Shown here piece by piece: positions 56,138 through 64,000 of a stretch of DNA of 64,000 nt. How positions within the stretch are numbered: position 1 is the stretch's first letter; each line of letters opens with the position of its first letter. Position numbers and translations under genes: made by a program. Origin of the DNA: Planococcus sp. CPCC 101016 (GTDB lineage Bacteria > Bacillota > Bacilli > Bacillales_A > Planococcaceae); contig NZ_VOHB01000002.1 of the NCBI RefSeq assembly GCF_007859295.1, positions 1,489,624 through 1,553,623 on the forward strand, in the 5' to 3' direction. The notes under the pieces are model-generated. The model saw nothing but the letters and a program-made list of their open reading frames with translations, made no database searches and was not told where the DNA came from.

Positions 56138-57460
56138 TTGCATTTATACGGCACACAAACAATCAATGAGCAAGGCCATTTGACGATTGGCGGCACCGAT
56201 TCAGTAGAATTAGCTAAAACTTATGGGACACCTTTATACGTCTATGATATTCAGTTGTTCCGGGAACGCGCCAGAGCTTTTCAGCAAACCTTTAAAGAAG
56301 CGGGAATCGGCTATCAAGTCGCTTATGCCAGCAAAGCTTTTTCGACCATTGCAATCTACCAAGTAGCAGCAGAAGAGAACCTGTCATTGGATGTGGTTTC
56401 TGCTGGAGAACTTTACACAGCTATCAAAGCGGGATTCCCGGCAGAAAAAATTCACTTCCATGGCAATAACAAAAGTTTGGAAGAATTGCAGATGGCCTTT
56501 GAAGTCGGAATCGGCTGCATCGTCGTCGATAATTTCTACGAAATCGACTTATTAAAGAAACTTTCAGAGCAGTCCAAACGACCAATGAATATCCTGTTGC
56601 GTGTGACTCCTGGAATTGAAGCCCATACACACGATTACATCACGACCGGGCAGGAAGACTCGAAATTTGGTTTCGACTTGAAGAATGGCCAAGCGGACAA
56701 TGCATTCCAGCAGACTTTTAACCATGAATATTTGAAATTGATGGGACTTCATTGCCATATCGGTTCCCAAATCTTCGATACGGGCGCATTTCAGCTTGCT
56801 GCTGAAAAACTGCTGCAAAAAATGGCGGGGTGGAAAGAGGAATTCGGCTATACATGTCCGGTATTGAACCTTGGCGGAGGCTTCGGCATCCGCTATACGG
56901 AAGAAGATGAACCACTTGAGCCAGCTGTTTACGTAAGACAGATGATTGAAACTGTTAAAAAGACTTCTGAGGCTTCTGGATACCCGATTCCAGAAATTTG
57001 GATAGAACCTGGCCGTTCATTGATTGGCGATGCTGGAACAACTCTTTATACGATTGGATCGATGAAAGAAGTGCCGGGAACACGCAAATATGCTGCAGTT
57101 GATGGAGGAATGTCGGATAACATCCGTCCTGCTTTGTACGGAGCAAAATACAGCTCTTTACTGGCCAATAAGGCTAACGCAGAACTGACCGAACAATACA
57201 CAATTGCAGGGAAATGCTGTGAATCGGGAGACAAGTTGATCGAGCAAGCAAATCTGCCAGCTGCTGAACCTGGAGATCTTTTAAGTGTATTTTGTACAGG
57301 GGCTTACGGCTACGCGATGGCCAGCAATTACAACCGAATTGCGCGTCCGGCTGTAGTGTTTGTTGAAGAGGGAGTGCATCAGCTTGTTGTGAAACGTGAG
57401 ACGAATGATGATTTGGTTAAACAAGATCTAACTTACTCACAGAAGGCTGTTCAGAAATGA
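56138..57460 (+). CDS. lysA: Diaminopimelate decarboxylase
   Basis: 440 residues, fold-type III PLP enzyme for the last step of lysine synthesis. PLP Lys in VAYASKAFS (~60), GGGFGIRY phosphate loop, EPGRSLIGDAG and active-site CCESGD are present. TTG 56138 after AGGAGGG gives the start MHLYGTQTINEQGHLTIGG, aligned with B. subtilis LysA; the longer frame from 56078 is the pdp terminator. No lysine riboswitch fits in the 32-bp leader. Confidence 0.95.
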   Translation: MHLYGTQTINEQGHLTIGGTDSVELAKTYGTPLYVYDIQLFRERARAFQQTFKEAGIGYQVAYASKAFSTIAIYQVAAEENLSLDVVSAGELYTAIKAGFPAEKIHFHGNNKSLEELQMAFEVGIGCIVVDNFYEIDLLKKLSEQSKRPMNILLRVTPGIEAHTHDYITTGQEDSKFGFDLKNGQADNAFQQTFNHEYLKLMGLHCHIGSQIFDTGAFQLAAEKLLQKMAGWKEEFGYTCPVLNLGGGFGIRYTEEDEPLEPAVYVRQMIETVKKTSEASGYPIPEIWIEPGRSLIGDAGTTLYTIGSMKEVPGTRKYAAVDGGMSDNIRPALYGAKYSSLLANKANAELTEQYTIAGKCCESGDKLIEQANLPAAEPGDLLSVFCTGAYGYAMASNYNRIARPAVVFVEEGVHQLVVKRETNDDLVKQDLTYSQKAVQK

Positions 57461-57561
57461 AAAAAGGCAATATAGTTTTGCTGCTTTTTATGTTTGCAAT
57501 GGCAATTGCCTGGGGAGTCGTCTACTGGGTCTTTTTTGCAGAAAATGTCACTGGCGGCTAA
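57457..57561 (+). CDS. 34-residue single-span membrane peptide coupled to lysA
   Basis: ATG 57457 overlaps the lysA stop (ATGA), with AGAAGG at 57441-57446. The peptide begins MKKGNIVLLLFMFAMAIAWG, one hydrophobic helix with a Lys-positive N-terminus, and ends FFAENVTGG. The clean stop-start overlap and the typical small-membrane-protein composition argue it is real. Not recognised; function unknown. Confidence 0.6.
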   Translation: MKKGNIVLLLFMFAMAIAWGVVYWVFFAENVTGG

Positions 57562-57640
57562 ATAATGCTCTCTTGAGTTCTGAGGAGATCTATAGTAGTA
57601 TGAGAAAAGCCGCTTTTAGACGAAAATGAGGGATTTAATT

Positions 57641-58000
57641 ATGTTATTCAGATATAAAAAATCATTCGAGAAAATCGCTATGGGGCTGTTGTCATTCATG
57701 CCGAAAGAGCGAGAGTTAAAAAAACTGCAGCAAACCATGCATATCTATGAAGAAAATCCAGATTGGCAATTGTTCCTTTGGAAAAAAGGGGATGATTTTG
57801 TCGGGTTATTAGGTGTGGAAGTTGGCGAAGAATCCTATACGATCCATCATTTGTCGGTTAACCCATCGCACCGGGGAGACGGAATCGGCCATGAAATGGT
57901 GGATAAAATCCAAGATATCATGCAAGATCGGAAAATGCTTGCAACAGAAGAAACCGAAGCGTTTCTAAAAAAATGCCCAGTAAAAAAAGGCGGCCTTTGA
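57641..58000 (+). CDS. ribT: GNAT acetyltransferase RibT
   Basis: About 119 residues closely resembling B. subtilis RibT: it starts MLFRYKKSFEKIAMGLLSFM, with GNAT acetyl-CoA pattern HHLSVNPSHRGDGIG (RxxGxG/A). The ATG at 57641 follows GAGGGAT. RibT is normally the last gene of ribDEAHT, but no riboflavin synthesis gene or FMN riboswitch is in this window, so it stands alone. Substrate unknown. Its terminator overlaps the stop. Confidence 0.88.
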   Translation: MLFRYKKSFEKIAMGLLSFMPKERELKKLQQTMHIYEENPDWQLFLWKKGDDFVGLLGVEVGEESYTIHHLSVNPSHRGDGIGHEMVDKIQDIMQDRKMLATEETEAFLKKCPVKKGGL

Positions 58001-58024
58001 TCTAAAGGTTCCGCCTTTTTTTTT
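57984..58024. terminator. Bidirectional terminator (ribT / ypuF)
   Basis: AAAAAGGCGG...CTTT / AAAG...CCGCCTTTTTT; stem extends over both coding ends. Confidence 0.85.
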
Positions 58025-58502
58025 GTTCACGCAAGCTGATAATGGACGTACGGTCGCGCAACCTGTGCTTATGCATCAAATAATAAGGGTCCTGTTCTGT
58101 TAAAGGGTGTTCAGTGCAATAAGATTCCACGGCTTTTTTTAGTTCCTCTGAAATAACCGGGATTTCCTGGATGTAAAAAGGTTTGCGTTCTGTGACAGCT
58201 TCAATCGAATCGGTTAATATGCCAATCAGCTTTTCGTGATCAAATCCTTCGACCCAAACGCCTCCAGCAGCCAATTTGACTTTTGCTCTGATAAAAGAGC
58301 GCAAAGCCCCTGGATAATTGCTTCGGCGCCAATGATACATGCCGACTGCTAACTGGATCCAGCCGGTAAGGGGATGCATTTTATCTTTAGGAGCGATAGA
58401 CTTCCAATATTCTTCGCCTACTTCGTGGCATTCAAAAAAATCTTTCTCATAATTAAAATTGATGATGTATTGAATAAACAGTGGATGTTGAAGTGGATGC
58501 AT
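58002..58502 (-). CDS. ypuF: DUF309 protein YpuF
   Basis: 166 residues, all-helical. FFECHEVGEEYWKSI followed by GWIQLAVGMYHWRRSNYPGALR is the DUF309 signature (HE-motif near the N-terminus, Trp/His pairs). Function unknown. In B. subtilis ypuF precedes scpA; here it is on the opposite strand from scpA (divergent). Ribosome site AAAGGGG. Confidence 0.85.
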   Translation of the reverse strand: MHPLQHPLFIQYIINFNYEKDFFECHEVGEEYWKSIAPKDKMHPLTGWIQLAVGMYHWRRSNYPGALRSFIRAKVKLAAGGVWVEGFDHEKLIGILTDSIEAVTERKPFYIQEIPVISEELKKAVESYCTEHPLTEQDPYYLMHKHRLRDRTSIISLREQKKRRNL

Positions 58503-58585
58503 TTTGATCCCCTTTCTACTATAATAAAGGATAATTGCCCATTAATCGGGATGAATGAGTATTTTAACAGTCAGGTGGTACAGTC

Positions 58586-59359
58586 ATGTCTTACGAAGTA
58601 AAAGTAGAGGCCTTTGAAGGCCCTCTTGATTTATTATTGCATTTAATCCACCGTTTGGAAATTGATATTTACGATATTCCTGTTTCACAGATTACTTCAC
58701 AGTATATGGAACACATACGTGCGATGCAAGTTCTGGAATTAAATGAAGCGAGCGAGTATCTTGTCATGGCCGCCACTTTGCTGGCAATTAAGAGCAAAAC
58801 GCTGCTTCCAGTCCATGAAGGGGAAATGGCTGAGCTTGAATACGAATTGGAAGAACAGGATCCACGGGAAGAACTAGTATCGCGCCTGGTTGAATACCGT
58901 AAATTTAAAGAGGCTTCCGAAAATCTAAAGGAACTGGAAAGCAATCGTTCCTTCATTTATACGAAAGCCCCTATGGATTTATCGGAAATTCAAGCGGCTA
59001 TTCCTTATGATCAAGTGGATCTTGAAGTGAATGCATACGATATGCTTGGGGCTTTTCAGAAAATGCTGCGCCGGAAGCAATTAAAATCGCCTTTATCGGC
59101 GCGTATCGCAAGACAAGAAATTTCCATCAAGCATCAAATGACATCCATCGTCGACCAATTGAAGTTGTCAAAAGGCCGTACTTCTTTCAGCAATTTATTT
59201 CCTTCAGAAGACAAGACCGTGCTTGTCGTATCATTTTTATCGATTCTGGAGTTGATGAAACGGCAAGTAATTGGGGTTGAACAGGAAAAAAACTTTACTG
59301 ACTTGATGGTGGAACTCAGAAAGGACAAGTGGGAATATGAAGACGAATCTTTCGAGTAA
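58586..59359 (+). CDS. scpA: Segregation and condensation protein ScpA
   Basis: 257-residue kleisin subunit of the SMC-ScpAB condensin. Conserved N-terminus FEGPLDLLLHLI, helical core (SEYLVMAATLLAIKSK), and C-terminal winged helix (VVSFLSILELMKRQVIGVEQ). Bridges Smc heads to ScpB dimers. Overlaps scpB by 23 bp. Confidence 0.96.
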   Translation: MSYEVKVEAFEGPLDLLLHLIHRLEIDIYDIPVSQITSQYMEHIRAMQVLELNEASEYLVMAATLLAIKSKTLLPVHEGEMAELEYELEEQDPREELVSRLVEYRKFKEASENLKELESNRSFIYTKAPMDLSEIQAAIPYDQVDLEVNAYDMLGAFQKMLRRKQLKSPLSARIARQEISIKHQMTSIVDQLKLSKGRTSFSNLFPSEDKTVLVVSFLSILELMKRQVIGVEQEKNFTDLMVELRKDKWEYEDESFE

Positions 59360-59927
59360 GATAGAGGCGCTGCTTTTTGTGGCTGGAGATGATGGACTGA
59401 CGCTTAAGCAGCTTCAATTTTTGACGGAAGCGGACGATGACGAATTACAGGCTGGCATAAAAGAATTGGAAACACGCTACTCTGAATCTGTAAGCGGCAT
59501 CTGCCTTAAGGAACTGGCAGGTGTCTTTCAGCTGGTGACCAAGCAGGAAGTAGCAGAAACCATTCAAAAACTGGTTGAAAATCCAACTGTCCAGGCGCTG
59601 TCTCAGGCATCGTTGGAAGTTTTAGCGATCATTGCCTATAAACAGCCGATTACTCGAGTGGAAGTTGAAGATCTTCGCGGAGTCAAAAGCGAAAAAGCCT
59701 TGCATACCTTGGCTGCTAAAGGCTTGGTTCAGGAAGCAGGGCGGGTTGAAGGAACAGGGCGGGCCATTTTGTATGGCACAACGAAAGAATTTTTGAATTA
59801 CTTTGGCTTGAAAAATCTGGATGAGCTTCCGCCATTGCCTGAAGAAGCGGCAAATGATCTGGATGAAGATACAGATCTCTTCATGACCAATTTTCAGCAA
59901 ACCTTCAAAGAAGAAGTGAAAGTCTAG
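59337..59927 (+). CDS. scpB: Segregation and condensation protein ScpB
   Basis: 196 residues with two winged-helix domains (SSKIEALLFVAGDDGLTLKQ at the start; LEVLAIIAYKQPITRVEVED in the second). Dimer that binds ScpA. Start overlaps scpA so stoichiometry is coupled. Followed by a terminator, then repeat R4; in B. subtilis ypuI-dacB-spmA-spmB are in this interval. Confidence 0.96.
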   Translation: MKTNLSSKIEALLFVAGDDGLTLKQLQFLTEADDDELQAGIKELETRYSESVSGICLKELAGVFQLVTKQEVAETIQKLVENPTVQALSQASLEVLAIIAYKQPITRVEVEDLRGVKSEKALHTLAAKGLVQEAGRVEGTGRAILYGTTKEFLNYFGLKNLDELPPLPEEAANDLDEDTDLFMTNFQQTFKEEVKV

Positions 59928-59937
59928 TGTTTTTCTG

Positions 59938-59970
59938 GAAGACTGTGCCATTGACAGTCTTCTTTTCTTT
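59938..59970 (+). terminator. scpB terminator
   Basis: GAAGACTGT (59938-59946) / ACAGTCTTC (59954-59962) followed by TTTTCTTTT. Confidence 0.88.
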
Positions 59971-60080
59971 TGAGCTTAGCGCTTTCGCTTTTCTGTGAAA
60001 TGTGACATAATTCCGAGAGGAACGAACGGCATAACGAGTTATTGTAATACAGTTGCAGTACTTGGCTGGGCAAGGCCGGA

Positions 60081-60250
60081 GAACAGGCGCTTGCGCTTTT
60101 AGCCTGTCTGGCTTCAGCGCCTAGCCCCTCGGGGTCGTAAACAGAACCAACTATGCGGCAAAAGACGCCGCTCCGTTGATTCGGCTTACGCCTGTCGCGG
60201 CTGAACAGGCGCTTGCGCTTTTCGGCTTGTCCGGCTTCAGCTCCCGATTC
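60081..60250 (+). repeat. Interspersed 122-bp repeat, copy R4
   Basis: The 381-bp scpB-rluB gap holds the scpB terminator, an isolated repeat end (GCGCTTTCGCTTTTCT at 59979-59994) and this copy. An exact 20-mer begins at 60081 and again at 60203, 122 bp apart, and the second occurrence runs on as a partial further unit. Hairpin: outer arms CGTAAACAGAACCAAC (60136-60151) and GTTGATTCGGCTTACG (60175-60190, 13 of 16 paired), internal loop TAT/TCC, inner stem GCGGC (60155-60159) / GCCGC (60167-60171), loop AAAAGAC. Confidence 0.9.
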
Positions 60251-60308
60251 TTTGGATTGGGTAGGCGCGTAGGCTTTTCGAAAAAATACTAATGAGGTGA
60301 ACTTATTT

Positions 60309-61040
60309 ATGGAAAGATTACAGAAAGTACTTGCACATGCGGGTGTGGCATCAAGACGTAAGTCAGAACAATTGATTCTGGACGGCAAAGTGAGAGTCAA
60401 TGGGAAAACAGTAAAAGAATTAGGGATTAAAGTTTCAAGTACAGATAAGATCGAAGTGGAAGGCGTTCAGCTCGAAAAAGAGCAAAAAGTCTATTATTTA
60501 CTGTATAAGCCGCGCGGTGTTATTTCTGCTGTTTCTGATGATAAAAATCGAAAAGTTGTAACGGACTTTTTTGGGGATATTGAAAAACGGATTTATCCTG
60601 TTGGGCGCTTGGATTATGATACATCCGGACTGTTGATTATGACCAATGACGGGGAGTTTGCAAATATGCTGACACACCCGAAGTTTGAAATTGATAAAAC
60701 CTATGTCGCCCGCTTAAAAGGCATACCTGAAAGAGATGATTTGAAAAAATTGGAACGAGGCATCAAGCTCGAAGATGGTATGACGGCACCCGCTAAAGTT
60801 AAACTTCTGTCTGGTGACAAAAAGACTGGCAAAGCTATCGTGCAGATTACAATTCATGAAGGAAGAAACCGCCAAGTGCGCAGAATGTTTGAAGCAATCG
60901 GTTACCCAGTTCAAAAATTGAGCCGTGAACAATTTGCTTTTCTTACATTGCATGGCCTAAATGCAGGCGAATCGCGTGAGCTTTCTGCACACGAAGTCAA
61001 ACTATTGCGCGTACTCGCAGAAACAGGCAAACGTGCCTAA
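60309..61040 (+). CDS. rluB: Pseudouridine synthase RluB
   Basis: 243 residues. N-terminal S4 RNA-binding domain (RLQKVLAHAGVASRRKSEQLI) and RsuA/RluB catalytic domain with active-site Asp in GRLDYDTSGLLI; RNRQVRRMFEAIGYPV is the C-terminal family mark. Modifies 23S rRNA in helix 93 in B. subtilis. ATG 60309 follows GAGGTGA. Upstream of resABC as in B. subtilis ypuL. Confidence 0.93.
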   Translation: MERLQKVLAHAGVASRRKSEQLILDGKVRVNGKTVKELGIKVSSTDKIEVEGVQLEKEQKVYYLLYKPRGVISAVSDDKNRKVVTDFFGDIEKRIYPVGRLDYDTSGLLIMTNDGEFANMLTHPKFEIDKTYVARLKGIPERDDLKKLERGIKLEDGMTAPAKVKLLSGDKKTGKAIVQITIHEGRNRQVRRMFEAIGYPVQKLSREQFAFLTLHGLNAGESRELSAHEVKLLRVLAETGKRA

Positions 61041-61130
61041 CGTTCACAAACACTTCAAAACTCCAGATTTGTGACTGTTTAAACTTTGTTATAATTGAGT
61101 TTGCATAATACCCTCGAAGGAGGAACAAGT

Positions 61131-61691
61131 ATGGGTGAACAAACCAAACAAAAAAAGAGCAACAAGAAACAAAAAAGAGCTGTGATGAGAACGATCATTT
61201 TGACGCTTTTAGTAGCGGCCATTGGCTACACTATTTATAACAGCGCCACTGCCGAGGATGTCAGTATTCTTGAAGTAGGTGACAAAGCGCCTGATTTTGC
61301 CTTAGTCGATCTTGAGGGCAATACCCATAAATTATCGGATTATGAAGGCCAAGGAGTCTTTTTGAATTTCTGGGGAACATGGTGCAAACCGTGTGCAAAA
61401 GAAATGCCAGCCATGGATCGGCAATATGAAGCCTTCTCAAATGATGGCGTTCAAGTGCTTGCAGTAAACATTGCTCAATCAGATTTTGAAGTCCAATCTT
61501 TCGCTGATCAATACGGCTTGTCTTTTCCAGTAGTGATTGATAAAACAAAAAGTGTGATGACGGCCTATAATATCAGGCCTTTGCCAACCACTGTGCTTGT
61601 TAATCCGGAAGGAAACATCGAGCGCATCATTACGGGTGAAATGACGGAACAGGATATTGAAGGGTTTATGGAAGAAATCAAACCTGAATAA
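61131..61691 (+). CDS. resA: Thiol-disulfide oxidoreductase ResA
   Basis: 186 residues. Basic N-terminus, one transmembrane anchor (~24-42), and an extracytoplasmic thioredoxin-like domain with active site WCKPC (FLNFWGTWCKPCAKEM). Reduces apocytochrome c CXXCH thiols for heme attachment. Ribosome site AAGGAGGA; a TATAAT at 61090-61095 marks a probable promoter. First gene of resABC. Confidence 0.95.
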   Translation: MGEQTKQKKSNKKQKRAVMRTIILTLLVAAIGYTIYNSATAEDVSILEVGDKAPDFALVDLEGNTHKLSDYEGQGVFLNFWGTWCKPCAKEMPAMDRQYEAFSNDGVQVLAVNIAQSDFEVQSFADQYGLSFPVVIDKTKSVMTAYNIRPLPTTVLVNPEGNIERIITGEMTEQDIEGFMEEIKPE

Positions 61692-61704
61692 GGAGATTTT
61701 TTGG

Positions 61705-63363
61705 ATGGAAAATTTACAATGTCAATGTGGTCATGTAAATCCGCCTGGTACGAAGCTCTGTGAGTCGTGCGGGCGGTCTTTGACTGAAAAAGAACAAAAC
61801 AGCAAATTGGTGGACATGCGTTACGAAGGAACGGCCAGACGTTCTCAGACTTACAATAAATCCATTATCGACAAAATCTGGAATTTTTTTTCAAGTGTCA
61901 AAGTCGGCGTCAGTATCATAGTTGTTCTGCTGGTAGCTGCAGCGATTGGCACTATTTTGCCTCAGCAAGCTTTTGTGCCGGCAACTACAGAAACGGCTAT
62001 CAAGGATTATTATGCAGATACTTATGGCAGCATTGGTCGTGCTTATCATTTTCTCGGTTTTCATGATTTGTACAGTTCCTATTGGTTTATCGCCCTAGTC
62101 GGGATGCTGGCAATTTCATTGGTCATTGCCAGTTTAGACCGTTTTGTTCCTCTTTATAAATCGTTGAAAAATCAACGGGTACTGCGTCATCCAAGCTTCA
62201 TGGACAAACAGCGCATCTATGCCAACGGTCCTGGAACGGAAGATACGCTGCAAAAAGCGGAAACAAAATTAAAGGAATTGAAATACAAGGTACGGACAGA
62301 AAAGAATGGTTTGTTAGCCGAAAAAGGCCGTTTTTCCAGATGGGGCCCTTATGTCAACCACATTGGTTTGATTATCTTCTTATTTGGAGTCATGCTGCGC
62401 ATGATTCCAGGATTCTATATAGATGAAAGCCTTTGGCTGCGGGAAGGCGAAACCAGAGCTATTCCTGAAGTGCCTGGCTATTATCTGGAAAGCAAGAATT
62501 TCGAACTGGAAAATTATACGGGTGAAGGCGGAGAGGAAATCTTTGGCGAAGCTTTGGATCGTGTCGGTACGGTTGCGAAAAATTACCAGACAGATGTTGT
62601 GCTGTATCAGACAGCAGAAGGTGCACTGCCGGGCGCTGCTGACGGTCAGGAAGTCGTTAAAGAATATCCAATCCGTGTCAATCAGCCATTGAAATTTGAT
62701 GGCTATGCCATTTATCAGATGGATTACCGTTTGGACGAGTTAAGAGCGATGACTTTTGCTCTGACCAATAAAGAAACGGAAGAATCACTTGGTGAATTGA
62801 CCATCGATTTGATTAATCCAGAAGATACGTATGAACTTGAAAGTGGCTCAACTGTTGAATTGCTGGGTTATTATCCGGATTTTTCTGGCTTTGAAAACGG
62901 AGAGCCGCAAACGGCCACACCATTGCCGAACAATCCAGGGTTTTTAGTGAAACTGACTACTTCTGAAACGCCTGAAGGAGAAACCAGCTTTATCACGATC
63001 CAGAACACAGTGGAGCCTTTAGGGGAAAACGAGTATAAATTATCTTTCCTAAGTGTGGAAACGCGTGATGTCTCGGGCCTCACTGTCCGGAAAGACAGCA
63101 CTTTGCCGATTCTTGGACTTGGTGGTTTAATCTTCATGATCGGTGTAGCACAAGGCATGTACTTTAATCATCGCCGTTTCTGGATCCAGCAGAAGGCAGA
63201 TGGCACGATCTTATTAGCTGGCCATACCAATAAAAACTGGTTCGGCTTGAAGAAAGACCTGGACCAAGTTGTTGACTATGCATCACTGCCTGCTTACACA
63301 GACCAGCAAGATGAAATCGACAAAGTAGAGAAAGCGGAAAAGGATGGTGAAGCATTGTCATGA
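61705..63363 (+). CDS. resB: Cytochrome c biogenesis protein ResB
   Basis: About 552 residues. Begins with a zinc-ribbon-like Cys cluster (CQCGHVNPPGTKLCESCG), then four transmembrane segments (SVKVGVSIIVVLLVAAAIG the first) and a large extracytoplasmic domain typical of System II CcsB. Partners ResC for heme export and ligation. ATG 61705 after TAAGGAG; overlaps resC by four bases (ATGA). Zinc-ribbon N-terminus is usual in Bacillus ResB. Confidence 0.95.
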   Translation: MENLQCQCGHVNPPGTKLCESCGRSLTEKEQNSKLVDMRYEGTARRSQTYNKSIIDKIWNFFSSVKVGVSIIVVLLVAAAIGTILPQQAFVPATTETAIKDYYADTYGSIGRAYHFLGFHDLYSSYWFIALVGMLAISLVIASLDRFVPLYKSLKNQRVLRHPSFMDKQRIYANGPGTEDTLQKAETKLKELKYKVRTEKNGLLAEKGRFSRWGPYVNHIGLIIFLFGVMLRMIPGFYIDESLWLREGETRAIPEVPGYYLESKNFELENYTGEGGEEIFGEALDRVGTVAKNYQTDVVLYQTAEGALPGAADGQEVVKEYPIRVNQPLKFDGYAIYQMDYRLDELRAMTFALTNKETEESLGELTIDLINPEDTYELESGSTVELLGYYPDFSGFENGEPQTATPLPNNPGFLVKLTTSETPEGETSFITIQNTVEPLGENEYKLSFLSVETRDVSGLTVRKDSTLPILGLGGLIFMIGVAQGMYFNHRRFWIQQKADGTILLAGHTNKNWFGLKKDLDQVVDYASLPAYTDQQDEIDKVEKAEKDGEALS

Positions 63364-64000
63364 CATTAGCCGATATAAGTTCAAATCTTTTATATGTCGC
63401 CTTTATTGCTTACCTGATTGCGACCTTTGTTTTCGGAGGGGCAGTAAAAGGCAACAAAGAAGGTACATTTAAATCTGAAAAACGATGGGGCGCCGTTGCT
63501 ATCACTATTACCTTAATCGGTTTTGCAGCGAATCTTGGTTATTTCTTTACAAGATGGGGCGCGACCGGACATGCGCCACTCAGCAACATGTTCGAATTTA
63601 CGACTGCTTTTGGTATGACGCTGGTCGGCGGGTTTATTATTTTGTACTTCCTGTACAAAACACCGGTGCTCGGTATGATTGTATTGCCGGTTGCCTTATT
63701 GATCATCGCTTTTGCGAGCATGTTTCCAAGCGAAGTCAGCCCGTTAATTCCTGCACTTCAAACAAATTGGCTGGCGATACACGTAAGTACTGTCGTTATT
63801 GCAGAAGGTATACTTGCCATAAGCGCCGCCGCGGGTTTAATTTATCTGTTGAAAGTAGTAGATCTTAACAAAAAATCCAAGCAGCGTTTCTGGTTGGAAG
63901 CAATTATGTATTCTTTGGTGCTGGTTCTTGGTTTCGTAGTAGCCAGTACATTCTTCTCGGCAACGGGCTATGAAGCAGATTTCACGTATGTCGATAAAGA
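63360..64000 (+). CDS. resC: Cytochrome c biogenesis protein ResC (partial, runs off window)
   Basis: ATG 63360 overlaps the resB stop (ATGA) and the frame stays open to the window end (~213 residues visible). About five hydrophobic helices are visible (for example NLLYVAFIAYLIATFVF and FIILYFLYKTPVLGMIVLPV). APLSNMFEFTT and LAIHVST match the CcsA/ResC pattern with heme-ligand His. The C-terminal WWD motif region is beyond the edge. Confidence 0.93.
   Translation, partial: MTLADISSNLLYVAFIAYLIATFVFGGAVKGNKEGTFKSEKRWGAVAITITLIGFAANLGYFFTRWGATGHAPLSNMFEFTTAFGMTLVGGFIILYFLYKTPVLGMIVLPVALLIIAFASMFPSEVSPLIPALQTNWLAIHVSTVVIAEGILAISAAAGLIYLLKVVDLNKKSKQRFWLEAIMYSLVLVLGFVVASTFFSATGYEADFTYVDK

Noticed and set aside
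56106-56138. Lysine riboswitch upstream of lysA
   Set aside because: Only 32 bp lie between the pdp terminator and the start; far too short for an L-box.
59924-60400. 158-codon minus-strand open frame over the scpB-rluB gap
   Set aside because: It runs through the repeat element and the rluB start, with low-complexity composition from the GC-rich repeat ends and no ribosome site; an artefact of the repeat.

Overview
The window looks like housekeeping chromosome from a low-to-moderate GC Bacillota, most likely a non-spore-forming member of the Planococcaceae (Planococcus type). Gene order closely follows several separate Bacillus subtilis segments (rnjB-spoIIIE-ymf-recA-rny-miaB-mutSL-miaA-hfq; ynbB-glnR-glnA; lexA-yneA-yneB-ynzC-tkt-yneF; yqkD/E/F-nudF-fur-xerD-drm-lysA-ypuF-scpAB-rluB-resABC). 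However, the sporulation genes that B. subtilis carries inside these same blocks (spoVS, cotE, spoVK, spoIIM, dacF-spoIIA-sigF-spoVA, dacB-spmAB) are absent. B. subtilis order is recalled from memory; genus assignment is inference. I see no rRNA, tRNA, CRISPR array, prophage or intact insertion sequence.

Layout. 1-8.6 kb: end of an RNase J gene, a FtsK/SpoIIIE translocase, then a GntR regulator (nupR) next to a complete nucleoside ABC importer (nupN-O-P-Q). 8.8-15.8 kb: M16 peptidase pair, SDR, YmfK, RodZ, PgsA and CinA. 16-28.9 kb: recA, rny, ymdB, miaB, ricA, mutS, mutL, a lipase-like hydrolase, miaA, hfq. 29-33.3 kb: rhodanese, TRIC-type membrane protein, PLP lyase, then glnR-glnA behind a textbook GlnR site. 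33.4-36.5 kb: a potassium channel and a small accessory stretch with three orphan small genes and a methyltransferase. 36.5-41.1 kb: SOS pair lexA/yneA (divergent, with LexA boxes), yneB, ynzC, tkt, yneF. 41.3-51.2 kb: accessory insertions (HMG-CoA lyase, thiolase, MFS transporter, S-layer-anchored phosphoesterase, quinone oxidoreductase) split the yqkD, yqkE and yqkF homologues. 51.3-64 kb: nudF, fur, xerD, deoB, pdp, lysA, ribT, ypuF, scpA, scpB, rluB, resA, resB and the start of resC.

Functional themes are nucleoside salvage (nupNOPQ import, pdp and deoB catabolism), SOS response (lexA, recA and yneA each with recognisable LexA boxes), nitrogen control (GlnR/GlnA), DNA repair and chromosome segregation (mutSL, recA, ftsK, xerD, scpAB), RNA decay and tRNA modification (RNase J, RNase Y with RicA, miaA, miaB) and cytochrome c biogenesis (resABC).

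The most interesting non-genic signal is an interspersed repeat family in four intergenic regions (8.6, 17.2, 22.0-22.3 and 60.1 kb). Three copies have nearly identical ends repeated directly 122 bp apart, enclosing a two-tier hairpin whose inner stem shows compensatory base changes between copies while the 7-nt A-rich loop and 3x3 internal loop are conserved. At least three of the four sites lie at junctions where gene content differs from B. subtilis.
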